From Thermomonas sp. XSG (lineage in GTDB: Bacteria; Pseudomonadota; Gammaproteobacteria; Xanthomonadales; Xanthomonadaceae): DNA of 64,000 nucleotides. This document shows positions 28,978 through 40,839 of the stretch, one piece after another. The notes beneath the pieces are model-generated. The model was not told the DNA's origin and searched no databases. It saw only the letters and a list, made by a program, of their open reading frames with translations. The stretch is taken from contig NZ_CP061497.1 in NCBI RefSeq assembly GCF_014678725.1, forward strand, positions 930,001 to 994,000. The letters run 5' to 3'. Every line of letters starts with the position of its first letter. Position 1 is the first letter of the stretch. The position numbers were made by a program, and so were the translations under genes.

Positions 28978-30482
28978 CGGAGCCTCTCCAGACGCTCCGC
29001 GAATTCGCCCAGTCCAGGCGTATCCGGGTCGAGGTTGCGGGCCTGTTCCAGCGCGCGCCGCGCCTCGGCGGTACGGCCAGCCTCGAGGCGTTCACTGCCG
29101 ACTGCGATCCAGCGCTGCGCCAGCCGCCGCCGCGCTGTCGCCACGCCATCGTCGGACGGCGCCAGCTGCCGCCATGCATCCAGGCAGACCAGCGCACGAC
29201 CGAGGCTGTTGTCGCGCAGGGCCTGGCGGTTGCAGTCCCGCGCTGCCCCCAGCAGCGCCGCCGATGCCCGCAGCACGCGCGGATCGCGCGGGGCCAGCGC
29301 ACGCGCCTCGCGCAACCTGTCCCAGGCGCTGTCGCCGGGAGGCGTCAGCCAGTCGCCGCGGGCGCGGGCGCGCTCCATCTGCTCCAGCAGGCGGGCAACG
29401 CGCGCGCGTTGCTGCGGGCCTGTACTGGCAGTGCCGTAGCTCGGTCCGCTGCCTTGAGCCTGGCGCCGCTGCCGCTGCGCCTCCTGCAGGCGCGCAGCGT
29501 CCACGCCTGCCGCATCAGCCAGCGCCAACAAACGCATGGCCCTCGCCGTGGGCGCAATGACCGTCGCGCGTAGCAGGGCATCGCCCAATGGCGCAGCACA
29601 GGCCTCCGGCAACGCCCCGGCCTGCAGCTGGCGCAGCTCGCCGCAGGCCTGCGCAGCGGCTTCCAGCCGGCCGCGCGCCAGTAGCTGGCGGATGCGCTGG
29701 CCGCGCGCTTCCAGCGCCCGCGCCAGACCAGCGTGCAGCGGCGGTAGCGCGGCATGGCCGGGATCAAAACTTTCGGCGCGATGCAGCAGTTCCGCCGCGG
29801 GCAGCAGCTCTTCGCGCGCCAGCATTCCAGCTGTCGGTTTCAACAGGTCTTCCAGCGCATCCTCGCGACCTTCCAGCGCCGCCTGGCTGCGCGGCTGCGC
29901 CTGCAGCACCTGCTGGTACAGCGGCAGCGCGGCGTCGGGTCCATCGTCCAGGTGGCCAGCCGCCTGCGCTGCTTGCGCGCGCGCCATCAACGCGTCGATG
30001 CCGACCGCCTGCGCCTGCGTCGCCTGCAAGCTCGCGGACAGCGCATCGACCTGCGCCTTGGGCGCCTGCAACTCGCGCGCCAGCTGCAGCGCGACGTGCG
30101 CCTGCACGGCGTCGCCCGCGCTGGCGCTGGCTTCCGCTCGCTCCAGCGCCGCCTGCGCCACCCGCGCCAAGCCGTCGCGCGCCTCCAGCTGATCCGGCTG
30201 CAGCGCCAGCGCCGCCTCGAACAGTTCGCGTGCGCCGTCGCCATCCGCATCCGTGAGTCGGCCGGCCTGCAGCGCGACCTCCGCTCGCTGGCGCAGCGCG
30301 TCGTAGCGCGGATCCGGCCACAGCCAGCGGCCCAGTGCGTCGCGATACGCGAGCCCGGCAAGCAGGCCCAGCAGCACTACCGCGACGCCTGCGATGGCGC
30401 CGATGCGCGCCGGCCGGGGCAACGCCTGCCAGCGCGCCCGCACCGCTGCGCGTCGCGCCGGCACGGAGGCGAAGCGCTTCAT
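28974..30482 (-). CDS. Membrane-anchored TPR-like protein
   Basis: 502 residues. A basic N-terminus and one membrane helix (IGAIAGVAVVLLGLLAGLAY, about 27-46) are followed by about 450 residues of Ala/Leu/Arg-rich helical hairpins, several fitting the TPR pattern (ARELFEAALALQPDQLEARDG; AEARRALEQARNLDPDTPGL). I do not recognise a named family. It would present a large helical domain to the periplasm. Its ATG overlaps the relA TGA (ATGA), so it is translationally coupled to relA. The upstream open frame in relA was rejected as a start. Confidence 0.82.
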   Translation of the reverse strand: MKRFASVPARRAAVRARWQALPRPARIGAIAGVAVVLLGLLAGLAYRDALGRWLWPDPRYDALRQRAEVALQAGRLTDADGDGARELFEAALALQPDQLEARDGLARVAQAALERAEASASAGDAVQAHVALQLARELQAPKAQVDALSASLQATQAQAVGIDALMARAQAAQAAGHLDDGPDAALPLYQQVLQAQPRSQAALEGREDALEDLLKPTAGMLAREELLPAAELLHRAESFDPGHAALPPLHAGLARALEARGQRIRQLLARGRLEAAAQACGELRQLQAGALPEACAAPLGDALLRATVIAPTARAMRLLALADAAGVDAARLQEAQRQRRQAQGSGPSYGTASTGPQQRARVARLLEQMERARARGDWLTPPGDSAWDRLREARALAPRDPRVLRASAALLGAARDCNRQALRDNSLGRALVCLDAWRQLAPSDDGVATARRRLAQRWIAVGSERLEAGRTAEARRALEQARNLDPDTPGLGEFAERLERLR

Positions 30483-32641
30483 GCGCGGCGCGCGGATTCG
30501 ATGCCGGGCAGCGACTCCAGCCGGGCCAGCAGCAGGCCCAACTGTTCGTAATCGGACACCCGCACCTGCAGCCGCACCCGTATCCGCCCGTTGCCACCGC
30601 GCAGGGGATCGGTATGCAGGCCCAAGGCATGCACGCCGACCTGTGCCACCAGCGTGGTGATGTCCTTGAGCAGCCACTTGCGGTCCACCGCCTCGATGCG
30701 GATCGCCACGTTCTGGCCGCTCCGTCGCGTCCCCCACTCCACCGGCAGCACCCTCGCCGGCTCCTTGGCGGCAAGGCGCAGGAACGCGGCGCAACCGGGA
30801 CGATGCACGCTGACGCCACGGGCGCGTGTGAGATAGCCGACGATGGCCTCCCCCGGCAGCGGCTGGCAGCACCGCGCCACCTGCGCCAGAAGGTTGTCCA
30901 CGCCCTGCACCGTGACCGCGCCGGCGCCGGGTGAAGCGGGCGCCACCGGCTTGGCCGGCAACGCGGGCAGCGCCGGTTCGGGTTCCTGCGCCGCCTTTTC
31001 CAGTTCCAGCAGCGCGCGGCCGATCTGGTTGGGGCCGACGTCACCCAACGCCACCAGCACCAGCAGGTCGTCTTCGGTCTGCGCGTTGAACCTGGCGAGC
31101 ACCGGGGTGAGGTCGGCGTTCAACAGGCCCATCCGGCGCAGGTCGCGTTCGAGCAGCTCGCGGCCCTCCTTCAGGTTCTGGGCGCGGTCGAGCTTGTTGA
31201 ACCAGGCCCGCACCTTGTCGCGCGAGCGGCTGCTGGACAGGAAGCCGGCGCTGGGCTGCAGCCAGTCGCGGCGCGGCGCGGCCTCCTTGCCGGTGAGGAT
31301 CTCGACGCGCTGGCCGGTCTTCAGCACCTGGGTCAGCGGCACGATCCTGCCATCCACCTTGGCGCCACGGCAGCGGTGGCCGACCATGCTGTGGACGGCG
31401 TAGGCGAAGTCGAGCACGGTGCCGCCCTGCGGCAGGTCGATCACTTCGCCCTTGGGCGTCAACGCGTACACACGGTCTTCTATCAGCTCGCTGTCGATGC
31501 CCTGCAGCGGCGCGGCTTCGCCTTCGCCCGCCGCCTCCGCGGCCTGCTCCAGCAGCTTGCGCATCCACGCGATGCGCTTGTCCATCGCCGCTCCGCCGGC
31601 GCTGCTGCCTTCCTTGTACCGCCAGTGCGCGGCCACGCCGAGCTCGGACTGCGCGTGCATCTCGCGGGTGCGGATCTGCACCTCCACGGTCTTGCCTTCC
31701 GGGCCGATCACCGCGGTATGCAACGAGCGGTAGCCATTGGGCTTGGGCCGGGCGATGTAGTCGTCGAATTCGCTGGGGATCGGCACCCACAGCGCATGCA
31801 CCAGTCCCAGCACCGCATAGCAGGTGGGAATGTCGTCCACCAGCACCCGCAGCGCGCGCAGGTCGTAGAGTTCCTCGATCGGCAGCGCCTTGCGCTGCAT
31901 CTTCTTCCAGATGCTGTAGATATGCTTGGGCCGGCCGGCCACGTCGGCTTCGATGCCGTGCGACGCCACCGCGTCGCGCAGCTGTGCGCGCACGGCCTCG
32001 ATGTAGCGCTCGCGGCCGCTGCGGTTGTCGTCCAGCGATTGCGCGATGCGCAGGTAGTCCTCGGCCTGCAGCACGCGGAACGCCAGGTCCTCCAGCTCCC
32101 ACTTCAGCTGCCAGATGCCGAGCCGGTTGGCCAGCGGCGCGTGGATGTCGCGCGTCATCCGCGCCAGCGCACGCTGCTCGTCGGCCGGCAGCCGCCACGC
32201 CGCGCGCATGCGCGAGAGCTGGCGGGCCAGCACGATCGGCACCACGCGCAGGTCGCGCACCAGCGCCAGCAGCAGCCGGCGCATGCCTTCGGGATTGCGG
32301 CCACCGCCGTGGCTGCGGTGCAGCGCCCACACCCGGCTCGCGGCGCGCTGGCCTTCCAGCAGCACATGCAGGCGCTCCGGCACCTCCACCTGCGCCTGCG
32401 CCGCCAGCGCTTCCACATCGACCAGCGAATCCAGCAGGGTGGCGGCCAGCACCTCGGCGTCGGCGTTGAGCGAGACGAGGATCGACAGGGTGTCGGTCAG
32501 CACCTCCGGGCGGTCGCGCATCGGCGCGCCCGCCTCGGCATGCGTGCGCCAGCAGACGGCCAGCGGCGCCGGCAAGGCCTCAGCAGGCACGCGCGCCAGC
32601 GCGTCGGCCCAGGTGATGGTGGCGATGGCGGGAACGGACAT
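30479..32641 (-). CDS. relA: GTP pyrophosphokinase RelA
   Basis: Ribosome-associated (p)ppGpp synthetase of the stringent response. 720 residues: an N-terminal HD region in which the hydrolase HD pair is lost (LAATLLDSLVD where SpoT has LLHDVVED), the synthetase domain (GRPKHIYSIWKKM, ELYDLRALRVLVDD, ARPKPNGYRSLHTAVIG, EVQIRTREMHAQSELGVAAHW), the TGS domain (VYALTPKGEVIDLPQGGTVLDFAYAVHS), a zinc-finger/helical region and the C-terminal ACT domain. Loss of HD marks it as a RelA-type synthetase, not a SpoT-type bifunctional enzyme. Its ATG is six bases after a TACTGT box, which suggests a leaderless mRNA. Confidence 0.95.
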   Translation of the reverse strand: MSVPAIATITWADALARVPAEALPAPLAVCWRTHAEAGAPMRDRPEVLTDTLSILVSLNADAEVLAATLLDSLVDVEALAAQAQVEVPERLHVLLEGQRAASRVWALHRSHGGGRNPEGMRRLLLALVRDLRVVPIVLARQLSRMRAAWRLPADEQRALARMTRDIHAPLANRLGIWQLKWELEDLAFRVLQAEDYLRIAQSLDDNRSGRERYIEAVRAQLRDAVASHGIEADVAGRPKHIYSIWKKMQRKALPIEELYDLRALRVLVDDIPTCYAVLGLVHALWVPIPSEFDDYIARPKPNGYRSLHTAVIGPEGKTVEVQIRTREMHAQSELGVAAHWRYKEGSSAGGAAMDKRIAWMRKLLEQAAEAAGEGEAAPLQGIDSELIEDRVYALTPKGEVIDLPQGGTVLDFAYAVHSMVGHRCRGAKVDGRIVPLTQVLKTGQRVEILTGKEAAPRRDWLQPSAGFLSSSRSRDKVRAWFNKLDRAQNLKEGRELLERDLRRMGLLNADLTPVLARFNAQTEDDLLVLVALGDVGPNQIGRALLELEKAAQEPEPALPALPAKPVAPASPGAGAVTVQGVDNLLAQVARCCQPLPGEAIVGYLTRARGVSVHRPGCAAFLRLAAKEPARVLPVEWGTRRSGQNVAIRIEAVDRKWLLKDITTLVAQVGVHALGLHTDPLRGGNGRIRVRLQVRVSDYEQLGLLLARLESLPGIESARRA

Positions 32642-32653
32642 GGTTCTACAGTA
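32642..32653 (-). promoter_or_regulatory. Candidate leaderless promoter of relA
   Basis: On the minus strand, TACTGT (32653-32648) plus six bases (AGAACC) leads directly into the relA ATG. There is no Shine-Dalgarno sequence in this short space; GGGAGG lies further upstream of the box. Confidence 0.35.
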
Positions 32654-32680
32654 GCGGGAGGTACCTGAAGCAGCCAGCAG

Positions 32681-35600
32681 TCATCGTCGCCCTCCGCTTG
32701 CGCCAAGCTTTTCCACCCGCGCGGCCAGCCGCTTCGGCGAGATGCCGCCCTTGGCGCCCAGTTCCTGCGCGAACAGCGACACCCGCAGTTCCTCCAGCTC
32801 CCAGCGCAGGGCGTGGGCTTCCGGATCGGCAGGATCGGCGGCGGCCAGCGCGGCGGTGAATGGCGCCAGTTCCAGCATGCGCTGCTGGTCGCGCACCGGG
32901 TCGCGCTGGGCACGCTCGGCGCGCAGCGACATCGCCTTCAGCCAGCGCGGATATTCGGCCAGTGCCGCGGCGGGGACGTCGCGCAGGAAGCCCGGCGCGG
33001 CCAGCGCATCGAGCTGCGCCTGCATGTCGTCGAGATTGGCGCGCGCCCAGCCGATCAGCTTCGATTCCAGCTTCGCCCGCACTTCCGCCACCAACCCGAG
33101 GATGGTTTCCGCCTGCCTGAGCCGCTGCATCGCCTCGCCGAACACCGCCTTGGCGATGGCCTCGCGGCGCTGCGCGAAGGTTTCGGCATCCCGAACGTCT
33201 AGCAGGCCGTCGGCGGTAAGCGCATCGAAGGCACCATCCAGCAGGTCGGCGCGCAGGCGATCGGCGTCCTTGAGTCCGTCGCGTCGCGGCGCGGCCGACT
33301 CGATGGCGGCGTACAGCAGCGAGATCTTCGGCTGCACCGGGAGCTGCCGGCGCGCCTGCTTCAGCTTGTCGGCCAGCGCGATCGCCAGCAGCCGGCGCAC
33401 GCCCTGCGGGTGCAGGCGCTCGGCCACCGCGCGCTGGGCGTGCAGGGCCAACGAGACGGACTCGCCATCATCCTGTAGGGCCGGATACGCCGGCACGCCG
33501 CCGGCACCGGGCACCGACGCGGGGATCGGCGTGTCCGGGAACACGGTCAGGCCGGCTTGCGCCATGCCCTGCGCCGCGTGGCGGGCGAAGGCCTGCGCCG
33601 CGCGTTCACCGAAGCGGGTGCGCAGCTCTGAAAGATCCCGCGATTCGGCCAGCACCGCCTTGCCCTCCAGCAGGCGCAGGTTGGCGCGCAGGTGCGGCTC
33701 GATGGCGGCAGCGTCGAAATCCAGCGCGGAGACGTCCACGCCGGAGAGCTTCTTCAGGAACTTCGCCAGCGCGCCTTCGATGCTGTCCGCGTCCGGTTGC
33801 GCGAATGCTTCCGCGAAGGCGCGGGCCAAATCCGGCGCCGGCACGAAGTTGCGCCGCAGCGCCTTCGGCAGCGACTTGATCAGCGCCGTCGCCTTGTCTT
33901 CGACGAAGCCCGGCGCCAGCCAGGACAGCTTTGCTGCATCCAGTGCGTTGAGCAGGTGCAGCGGCACCGCCACCGTCATGCCGTCATCCACCGCGCCGGG
34001 CTCGAAGCGGTACTGCACCGCCAGCCGCGCATCACCCAGCGCGATGTAGGCCGGGAAGCGCGCGGCATCGCTCTGGTCGGCCACCAGCAGGTCGTCGCGC
34101 GACCACTCCAGCGCGGCCTTTTCATCCTTCGACAATTTGCCAACCCACGCATCCAGCGCCTGCGCGTTGTGCACGTGCGCGGGCAGCCGGTCCAGATACC
34201 AGCGCGCCTGCCAGTCCTCGTCCACCACCAGGCCGACCCGGCGCTGCTTGGCTTCTTCCTGTTGCGCCAGTTCCAGCGTGCGCAGGTTGCGTGCCAGGAA
34301 GGCGCTGCGGGTGTTGATCTCGCCGGTCAGCAGTGCCTCACGCACGAAGATCACCCGGCTTTCCTCGGGGAACAGCGCGCCGTAATGGATGGGACGCTTC
34401 GGTGCCAGCACCAGCCCGAACAGCGAAATCTGCTCGCTACCGAGCACCCGTCCCTGCGCCCGCGACCAGTGCGGATCATGCTGGCGCCGCGCCAGCAGGT
34501 GCGGCAGTTCCACGATCGCCCAGTCCGGCTCAATGGCGGCGTTGGTCAGCGCCCAGACCTTCTCGGTGTCCAGCAGGTTGGCCGACAGCACCCACGGCGG
34601 CGGCTTCGACGCCAACTTCGAGCCGGGGAACAGCTGGAACTTGCGCCCGCGCGGGCCGTCATAGACGCCCCGGTCGCCACGATTGCCGATCTGCGTGGGC
34701 AGGCCGGCAATCAGTGCGCGATGCAGCGCCGCATACGACTGGGCGCCGATCCCGCCTTCTGGCACGGCGGAAAGGGGGTCAGGTTCACTTTTCGCGGAAA
34801 GTGAACCTGACCCCCTTTCCGACCCCCTTTCCGGCCACAGCTCTTCGCACTGCAGCTTCAGCTGCCGGTGCAGCTCCCACCACTCGCGCAGGCGCAGGAA
34901 GCCGAGGAAATTACGATCGGCCCACTTGCGCAGCTGCGACTGGGTCATTGCCTCGTGCGCTTCGCGGTAGGCATGCCACAGCTTGAGGATGCCGACGAAC
35001 TCCGATTTCGCGTCAGCGAACTGCGCGTGCGCGGCGTCGGCGGCGGCGCGGGCATCGGCCGGGCGCTCGCGCGGGTCCTGGATGCCGAGGAAGCTGGCGA
35101 TCACCAGCATCTCGCGCACCACCCCGTGCACCTGCGCGGCCACCAGCATCCGCGCCAGCTTCACGTCCACCGGCAGCTTCGCCATGGTCTTGCCGATGGC
35201 AGTCAGCTTGCGATTGGCATCGACCGCGCCCAGTTCGTTCAACTGCTGCCAACCATCGGCCACCGCGCGCGAATCCGGCGGCTCCAGGAACGGAAACTGC
35301 TCGATGTCGCCCAGCCCCAGTGACAGCATCCGCAGGATCACCCCGGCCAGCGCGGCGCGACGGATCTCCGGGTCGGTGAATTCCGGCCGCGAGGCGTAGT
35401 CCGCCTCCGAATACAGGCGGAAACAAGTGCCCGGCGCGATGCGCCCGCAACGGCCCGCGCGCTGGTTGGCGCTGGCCTGCGAGACGTCCTCGATGTGCAG
35501 GCGGTCCAGCTTCTGCCGCGGACTGTAGCGCTTGACCCGGGCCACGCCGGGATCGACCACGTAGTGGATGCGCGGGACGGTCAGCGAGGTTTCCGCCACG

Positions 35601-36664
35601 TTGGTGGCCAGCACGATCCGCCGCTGCGGGCCCGGGTGGAACACGCGGTCCTGGTCCTTCGCCGACAGCCGCGCGTACAGCGGCAGCACCTCGGTATGGC
35701 GGTACTTGCGCTTCTCCAGCGCCTGATGGGCGTCGCGGATCTCGCGCTCGCCGGGCAGGAAGATCAGGGTGTCGCCGATGCCCTTGTCGCGCATGATCTC
35801 GTCGCAGGCGGCGACGATGCCGTCGATGATGCTGCGTTGCCCGCCATCCTCGCCTTCGCCCTCCAGCGGGCGATAGCGGGTCTCCACCGGATAGCCGCGC
35901 CCCTCCACGCCGACCACCGGCGCACCGCCGAAATGCGCAGCGAAACGGGCGGTGTCGATGGTGGCCGAGGTCACCACCAGCTTCAGGTCGGGCCGCTTCG
36001 GCAGCAGCTGCTTCAGGTAGCCCAGCAGGAAATCGATGTTGAGGCTGCGTTCGTGCGCCTCGTCGATGATCAGGGTGTCGTACTTCGACAGCCAGCGGTC
36101 ATTCTGGATTTCCGCCAGCAGGATGCCGTCGGTCATGAACTTGATCGCGGTCTGCTCGCTGACCGCATCGTTGAAGCGCACCTGGAAACCGACCGCGCCG
36201 CCCAGCGGCACCTGCAGCTCCTCGGCCACGCGCCGCGCCACCGAACGCGCGGCGATCCGGCGCGGCTGGGTGCAGCCGACCATGCCCGCCGCGCCGCGCC
36301 CGGCCAGCAGGCACAACTTCGGCAGCTGGGTGGTCTTGCCGCTGCCGGTTTCGCCGGCGATCACCACCACCTGGTGGCGGCGGATCAATGCCACGATCTC
36401 GTCGGCGTGCGCGGCGATCGGCAGCGTTGCATCGACCGTGGCCACGGGCAGCGCGGCGACGCGGCGCTCACGCTCGGCGATCGATGCTTGCAGTCTGCCC
36501 GCGAAGGCTTCGCGCAGGCCCGCGTCGCCCGGCTTGGCCTTCCAGCGCGCCAGCAGCCCAAGCAGGCGGCCGCGGTCGCGGGTCAGCGCGCCATCGATAT
36601 CGCGGCGGGCCCGATGCAGCGCGTCGGCGCTCGCCGGCTTGATGTTCGATTCGTCAGACACCAT
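32681..36664 (-). CDS. hrpA: ATP-dependent RNA helicase HrpA with an in-frame palindrome insertion
   Basis: DEAH/RHA helicase of 1327 residues, close to the 1300 of E. coli HrpA. It has Walker [16 protein letters not shown], the DEAH box in [18 protein letters not shown], motif III SATIDT, motif [14 protein letters not shown], an HA2/OB region and a C-terminal DUF3418 domain. HrpA rescues ribosomes collided on mRNA in E. coli. The start at 36664 (MVSDESN) fits; the frame is open far upstream through the opposite-strand dps gene, which is not coding. Residues about 612-633 come from a palindromic element (see 34769-34832) and read [18 protein letters not shown]. Confidence 0.95.
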   Translation of the reverse strand: MVSDESNIKPASADALHRARRDIDGALTRDRGRLLGLLARWKAKPGDAGLREAFAGRLQASIAERERRVAALPVATVDATLPIAAHADEIVALIRRHQVVVIAGETGSGKTTQLPKLCLLAGRGAAGMVGCTQPRRIAARSVARRVAEELQVPLGGAVGFQVRFNDAVSEQTAIKFMTDGILLAEIQNDRWLSKYDTLIIDEAHERSLNIDFLLGYLKQLLPKRPDLKLVVTSATIDTARFAAHFGGAPVVGVEGRGYPVETRYRPLEGEGEDGGQRSIIDGIVAACDEIMRDKGIGDTLIFLPGEREIRDAHQALEKRKYRHTEVLPLYARLSAKDQDRVFHPGPQRRIVLATNVAETSLTVPRIHYVVDPGVARVKRYSPRQKLDRLHIEDVSQASANQRAGRCGRIAPGTCFRLYSEADYASRPEFTDPEIRRAALAGVILRMLSLGLGDIEQFPFLEPPDSRAVADGWQQLNELGAVDANRKLTAIGKTMAKLPVDVKLARMLVAAQVHGVVREMLVIASFLGIQDPRERPADARAAADAAHAQFADAKSEFVGILKLWHAYREAHEAMTQSQLRKWADRNFLGFLRLREWWELHRQLKLQCEELWPERGSERGSGSLSAKSEPDPLSAVPEGGIGAQSYAALHRALIAGLPTQIGNRGDRGVYDGPRGRKFQLFPGSKLASKPPPWVLSANLLDTEKVWALTNAAIEPDWAIVELPHLLARRQHDPHWSRAQGRVLGSEQISLFGLVLAPKRPIHYGALFPEESRVIFVREALLTGEINTRSAFLARNLRTLELAQQEEAKQRRVGLVVDEDWQARWYLDRLPAHVHNAQALDAWVGKLSKDEKAALEWSRDDLLVADQSDAARFPAYIALGDARLAVQYRFEPGAVDDGMTVAVPLHLLNALDAAKLSWLAPGFVEDKATALIKSLPKALRRNFVPAPDLARAFAEAFAQPDADSIEGALAKFLKKLSGVDVSALDFDAAAIEPHLRANLRLLEGKAVLAESRDLSELRTRFGERAAQAFARHAAQGMAQAGLTVFPDTPIPASVPGAGGVPAYPALQDDGESVSLALHAQRAVAERLHPQGVRRLLAIALADKLKQARRQLPVQPKISLLYAAIESAAPRRDGLKDADRLRADLLDGAFDALTADGLLDVRDAETFAQRREAIAKAVFGEAMQRLRQAETILGLVAEVRAKLESKLIGWARANLDDMQAQLDALAAPGFLRDVPAAALAEYPRWLKAMSLRAERAQRDPVRDQQRMLELAPFTAALAAADPADPEAHALRWELEELRVSLFAQELGAKGGISPKRLAARVEKLGASGGRR
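34769..34832. repeat. REP-like palindromic element in hrpA
   Basis: Two perfect 23-bp inverted arms (34769-34791 and 34798-34820) with a 6-base loop; a 12-base direct repeat of the right arm's end (GACCCCCTTTCC) follows at 34821-34832. The arms contain the same GGGGTCAGGTTCAC core as the element at 22630-22720. hrpA stays in frame, with the arms read as GSGS and SEPDP, the same frame as in the DinG-like gene. Confidence 0.9.
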
Positions 36665-36757
36665 GGTTCCAACAACGTGTTTATTCGCCTGCAGACAGGC
36701 GCAGAATCCGCGTATTGTCGCCGCAAGTTCCCCCCGAAGCGTGTAAAGGAGTCCGCC

Positions 36758-37294
36758 ATGCCCAAGAGCAAGACCCCCAGCAAGCCCACGAAGGCCAAGG
36801 CACCGGCCGCCAGCACCCCCGGCATCGATATCGGCATCAGCGCCAAGGATCGCGCTGGCATCGCCGACGGCCTTTCGCACTTCCTCGCCGACAGCTACAC
36901 GCTGTACCTGAAGACCCACAACTTCCACTGGAACGTGACCGGGCCGATGTTCAACGCCCTGCACACCATGTTCGAGACCCAGTACACCGAGCAGTGGACC
37001 GCGCTGGACGAGATCGCCGAGCGCATCCGCGCGCTGGGCTTCAACGCCCCCGGCAGCTATTCCGAATTCGTCCGCCTGTCCTCCATCCGGGAAGAGCCCG
37101 GCCTGACCGCCGCGCCCGCCTGGCACGACATGGTGCAGCAGCTGGTGGACGGCAACGAGGCGGTCTGCCGCACCGCCCGCAAGGTGTTGAAGGTGGCCGA
37201 TGCCGGCGGCGACGACCCGACCGCCGACCTGCTGACCCAGCGCCTGCAGACCCACGAGAAGTACGCGTGGATGCTGCGTTCGCTGCTGCAGTGA
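36758..37294 (+). CDS. dps: Dps family DNA-binding ferritin-like protein
   Basis: 178 residues. It forms a 12-mer that oxidises and stores iron and protects DNA. The ferritin-like core has [20 protein letters not shown] and the ferroxidase ligands in [20 protein letters not shown]; the N-terminal 22 residues are rich in lysine, proline and serine ([16 protein letters not shown]), the kind of tail that binds DNA. The ATG at 36758 has AAAGGAG eight bases upstream. It is divergent from hrpA (93 bp). An imperfect TATTGT box about 45 bp upstream could be its -10. Confidence 0.95.
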   Translation: MPKSKTPSKPTKAKAPAASTPGIDIGISAKDRAGIADGLSHFLADSYTLYLKTHNFHWNVTGPMFNALHTMFETQYTEQWTALDEIAERIRALGFNAPGSYSEFVRLSSIREEPGLTAAPAWHDMVQQLVDGNEAVCRTARKVLKVADAGGDDPTADLLTQRLQTHEKYAWMLRSLLQ

Positions 37295-37923
37295 CGCACC
37301 GCGCATCTCCGGCGCGCGGGCCAGCCGTGGCGCTGCTGGCCATCGCCGCGCTCGCGGCGGGCCCGCCAGCCGCCGCCGGCGGGCCCGAGCCGCGGCTGGC
37401 TTACCTTGGCATCGCGCTGGACCAGCCACTGGCGCTGCCCGAGTGCCCGACGCGGGCGATGAGCCGCGGCATCCTGGTATACGACCCGCCGGTCCAGCCC
37501 TGCTGGCGGCAGCTGCTGGCCCCGCAACAGGACGGCGGCGGCAAGCCGCCTGCGGAAGGCCAGGTGTCGCTGCGCCAGCTTGCCGTACCGGACGCCATCG
37601 ACGCCGGTGGGGTCACGGTCAGCCTGTACGACGGCAAGGTCGCACTCGTCTCCGCCGGCGTGCCCAGGCGTGCCGACCAGGATGCGGTGTTCGCGCAGCT
37701 GCAGGCGCAATTCGGCACGCCGACCTCGCTGGAGCGTGGCGCGGCCAACAACCTCTACGGGGAAAAGGTGCCCACGCTCATGGCAAGCTGGGAACTTCCC
37801 GACGGCCGCGTGCAGCTGACCGGCGCCACCACGCTGGAAGGCAACGGCAATGTCACGGTGCTGACCCGCGCCGAAATCGAGCGGCTGAAGCAGCTGTCGG
37901 ACGCGCCCGAAGACGACGCCTGA
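37291..37923 (+). CDS. Secreted protein of unknown function
   Basis: 210 residues from a GTG that overlaps the dps stop (GTGA), which implies translational coupling to dps. The first 30 residues form a signal peptide (basic start, then [21 protein letters not shown]). The mature part begins [21 protein letters not shown] and ends with an acidic tail (SDAPEDDA). I do not recognise a domain. Two cysteines (LPECP and VQPCWRQ) could pair. The start is inferred from the overlap and the signal peptide; no ATG exists near it in frame. Confidence 0.75.
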   Translation: MTHRASPARGPAVALLAIAALAAGPPAAAGGPEPRLAYLGIALDQPLALPECPTRAMSRGILVYDPPVQPCWRQLLAPQQDGGGKPPAEGQVSLRQLAVPDAIDAGGVTVSLYDGKVALVSAGVPRRADQDAVFAQLQAQFGTPTSLERGAANNLYGEKVPTLMASWELPDGRVQLTGATTLEGNGNVTVLTRAEIERLKQLSDAPEDDA

Positions 37924-37931
37924 GTGGCCCG

Positions 37932-37958
37932 ACAAGCCGGCCTCGCCGGCCGGCTTGT
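37932..37958 (+). terminator. Strong hairpin after the dps-linked gene
   Basis: A perfect 11-base stem (ACAAGCCGGCC / GGCCGGCTTGT) with a five-base loop (TCGCC) lies nine bases after the stop at 37923. No T-tract follows. It overlaps the region just before the recQ start, so it may separate the dps unit from recQ. Confidence 0.55.
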
Positions 37959-37970
37959 TACCCTTGCACC
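37959..37970 (+). promoter_or_regulatory. Candidate leaderless promoter of recQ
   Basis: TACCCT (37959-37964) plus six bases (TGCACC) directly before the recQ ATG. No Shine-Dalgarno sequence is seen. The -10 match is modest (TAnnnT). Confidence 0.3.
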
Positions 37971-39785
<1,815 letters not shown>

Positions 39786-39798
39786 CGGTCCGCCCCAC

Positions 39799-39810
39799 TA
39801 CAATGCGCGC
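39799..39810 (+). promoter_or_regulatory. TACAATGCGCGC promoter block of dusB, leaderless
   Basis: TACAAT (39799-39804) followed by GCGCGC and directly by the dusB ATG. The identical 12-mer stands before the ABC-F gene (46285) and ahcY (48250). A start site about seven bases after the -10 would fall on the A of the start codon. A GC-rich discriminator is characteristic of promoters inhibited by (p)ppGpp/DksA. Confidence 0.55.
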
Positions 39811-40809
39811 ATGCGCATCGGCCCCCACCTGATCGACCCGAAGGTGATCCTCGCGCCCATGGCGGGCGTGACCGACAAGCCGTTCCGGCTGCTGTGCAAG
39901 CGCCTGGGCGCTGGCCTTGCGGTGTCGGAGATGACCATCTCCGATCCGCGCTTCTGGAACACCAGCAAATCGCGCACGCGGATGGACCATGTCGGCGAGC
40001 CGGAGCCCGTCAGCGTGCAGATCGCCGGCACCGACCCGGTGGCGCTGGCCGAGGCGGCGCGCTTCAACGTCGACCACGGCGCGCAGATCATCGACATCAA
40101 CATGGGCTGTCCGGCCAAGAAGGTCTGCAACGTGCTGGCCGGCAGCGCGCTGATGCGCGACCCGCAGCTGGTCGGGCGGATCGTCGAGGCGGTGGTGGCC
40201 GCGGTGGACGTGCCGGTGACGCTGAAGATCCGCACCGGCTGGAGCGCGGACCACCGGAACGCACCGGAAATCGCGCGGATCGCCGAAGACGCCGGCATTG
40301 CCGCGCTGGCCGTGCATGGCCGCACCCGCGACCAGCACTACACCGGACAGGCCGAGTACGACACCATCGCAGCGGTCAAGGCAATGCTGAAGATCCCGGT
40401 GATCGCCAACGGCGACATCGACTCACCGCAGAAGGCCGCTTTCGTGCTGGCGCGCACCGGCTGCGACGCGGTGATGATCGGCCGCGCCGCGCAGGGCCGG
40501 CCGTGGCTGCCGGGACAGGTCTCCCATTTCCTGCACAGCGGCGAACAGCTGCCGGAACCGGCGCCGGCGCAGGTGCGCGGCATCCTGCTCGGCCACCTCG
40601 AAGCCCTGCATGCGTTCTATGGCGAAGAGATGGGCGTGCGCATCGCCCGCAAGCACCTGGGCTGGTATGCCAAGGATCGGCCGGAGAACGCGGCCTTCCG
40701 CGCGGTGGTCAACCGCGCGCAGAGCGCCGACGAACAGCTGCGGCTGACCCGCGATTACTTCGACGCGCTGGCCGCCGGCGTCACGCCTGCGCTGCCGGCC
40801 GCGGCCTGA
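39811..40809 (+). CDS. dusB: tRNA-dihydrouridine synthase DusB
   Basis: FMN enzyme that reduces uridine in the tRNA D-loop (U17 in E. coli DusB). 332 residues: TIM barrel with ILAPMAGVTDKPFR, VSVQIAGTDP, DINMGCPAKKVCN with the catalytic Cys (C100), VTLKIRTGW, LAVHGRTRDQHYTGQAEYD, IANGDI and GCDAVMIGRAAQGRPWL, then a helical C-terminal domain. DusB is favoured over DusA/DusC by these motifs. The fis gene that often follows it is not here. Confidence 0.95.
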   Translation: MRIGPHLIDPKVILAPMAGVTDKPFRLLCKRLGAGLAVSEMTISDPRFWNTSKSRTRMDHVGEPEPVSVQIAGTDPVALAEAARFNVDHGAQIIDINMGCPAKKVCNVLAGSALMRDPQLVGRIVEAVVAAVDVPVTLKIRTGWSADHRNAPEIARIAEDAGIAALAVHGRTRDQHYTGQAEYDTIAAVKAMLKIPVIANGDIDSPQKAAFVLARTGCDAVMIGRAAQGRPWLPGQVSHFLHSGEQLPEPAPAQVRGILLGHLEALHAFYGEEMGVRIARKHLGWYAKDRPENAAFRAVVNRAQSADEQLRLTRDYFDALAAGVTPALPAAA

Positions 40810-40839
40810 ACGTCGGCACCGGCAAACGCCGGCATCGAT

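Noticed and set aside
35495-36757. Open frame extending dps far upstream
   Set aside because: It lies antisense to hrpA; the dps start at 36758 has a good Shine-Dalgarno site and the family N-terminus.
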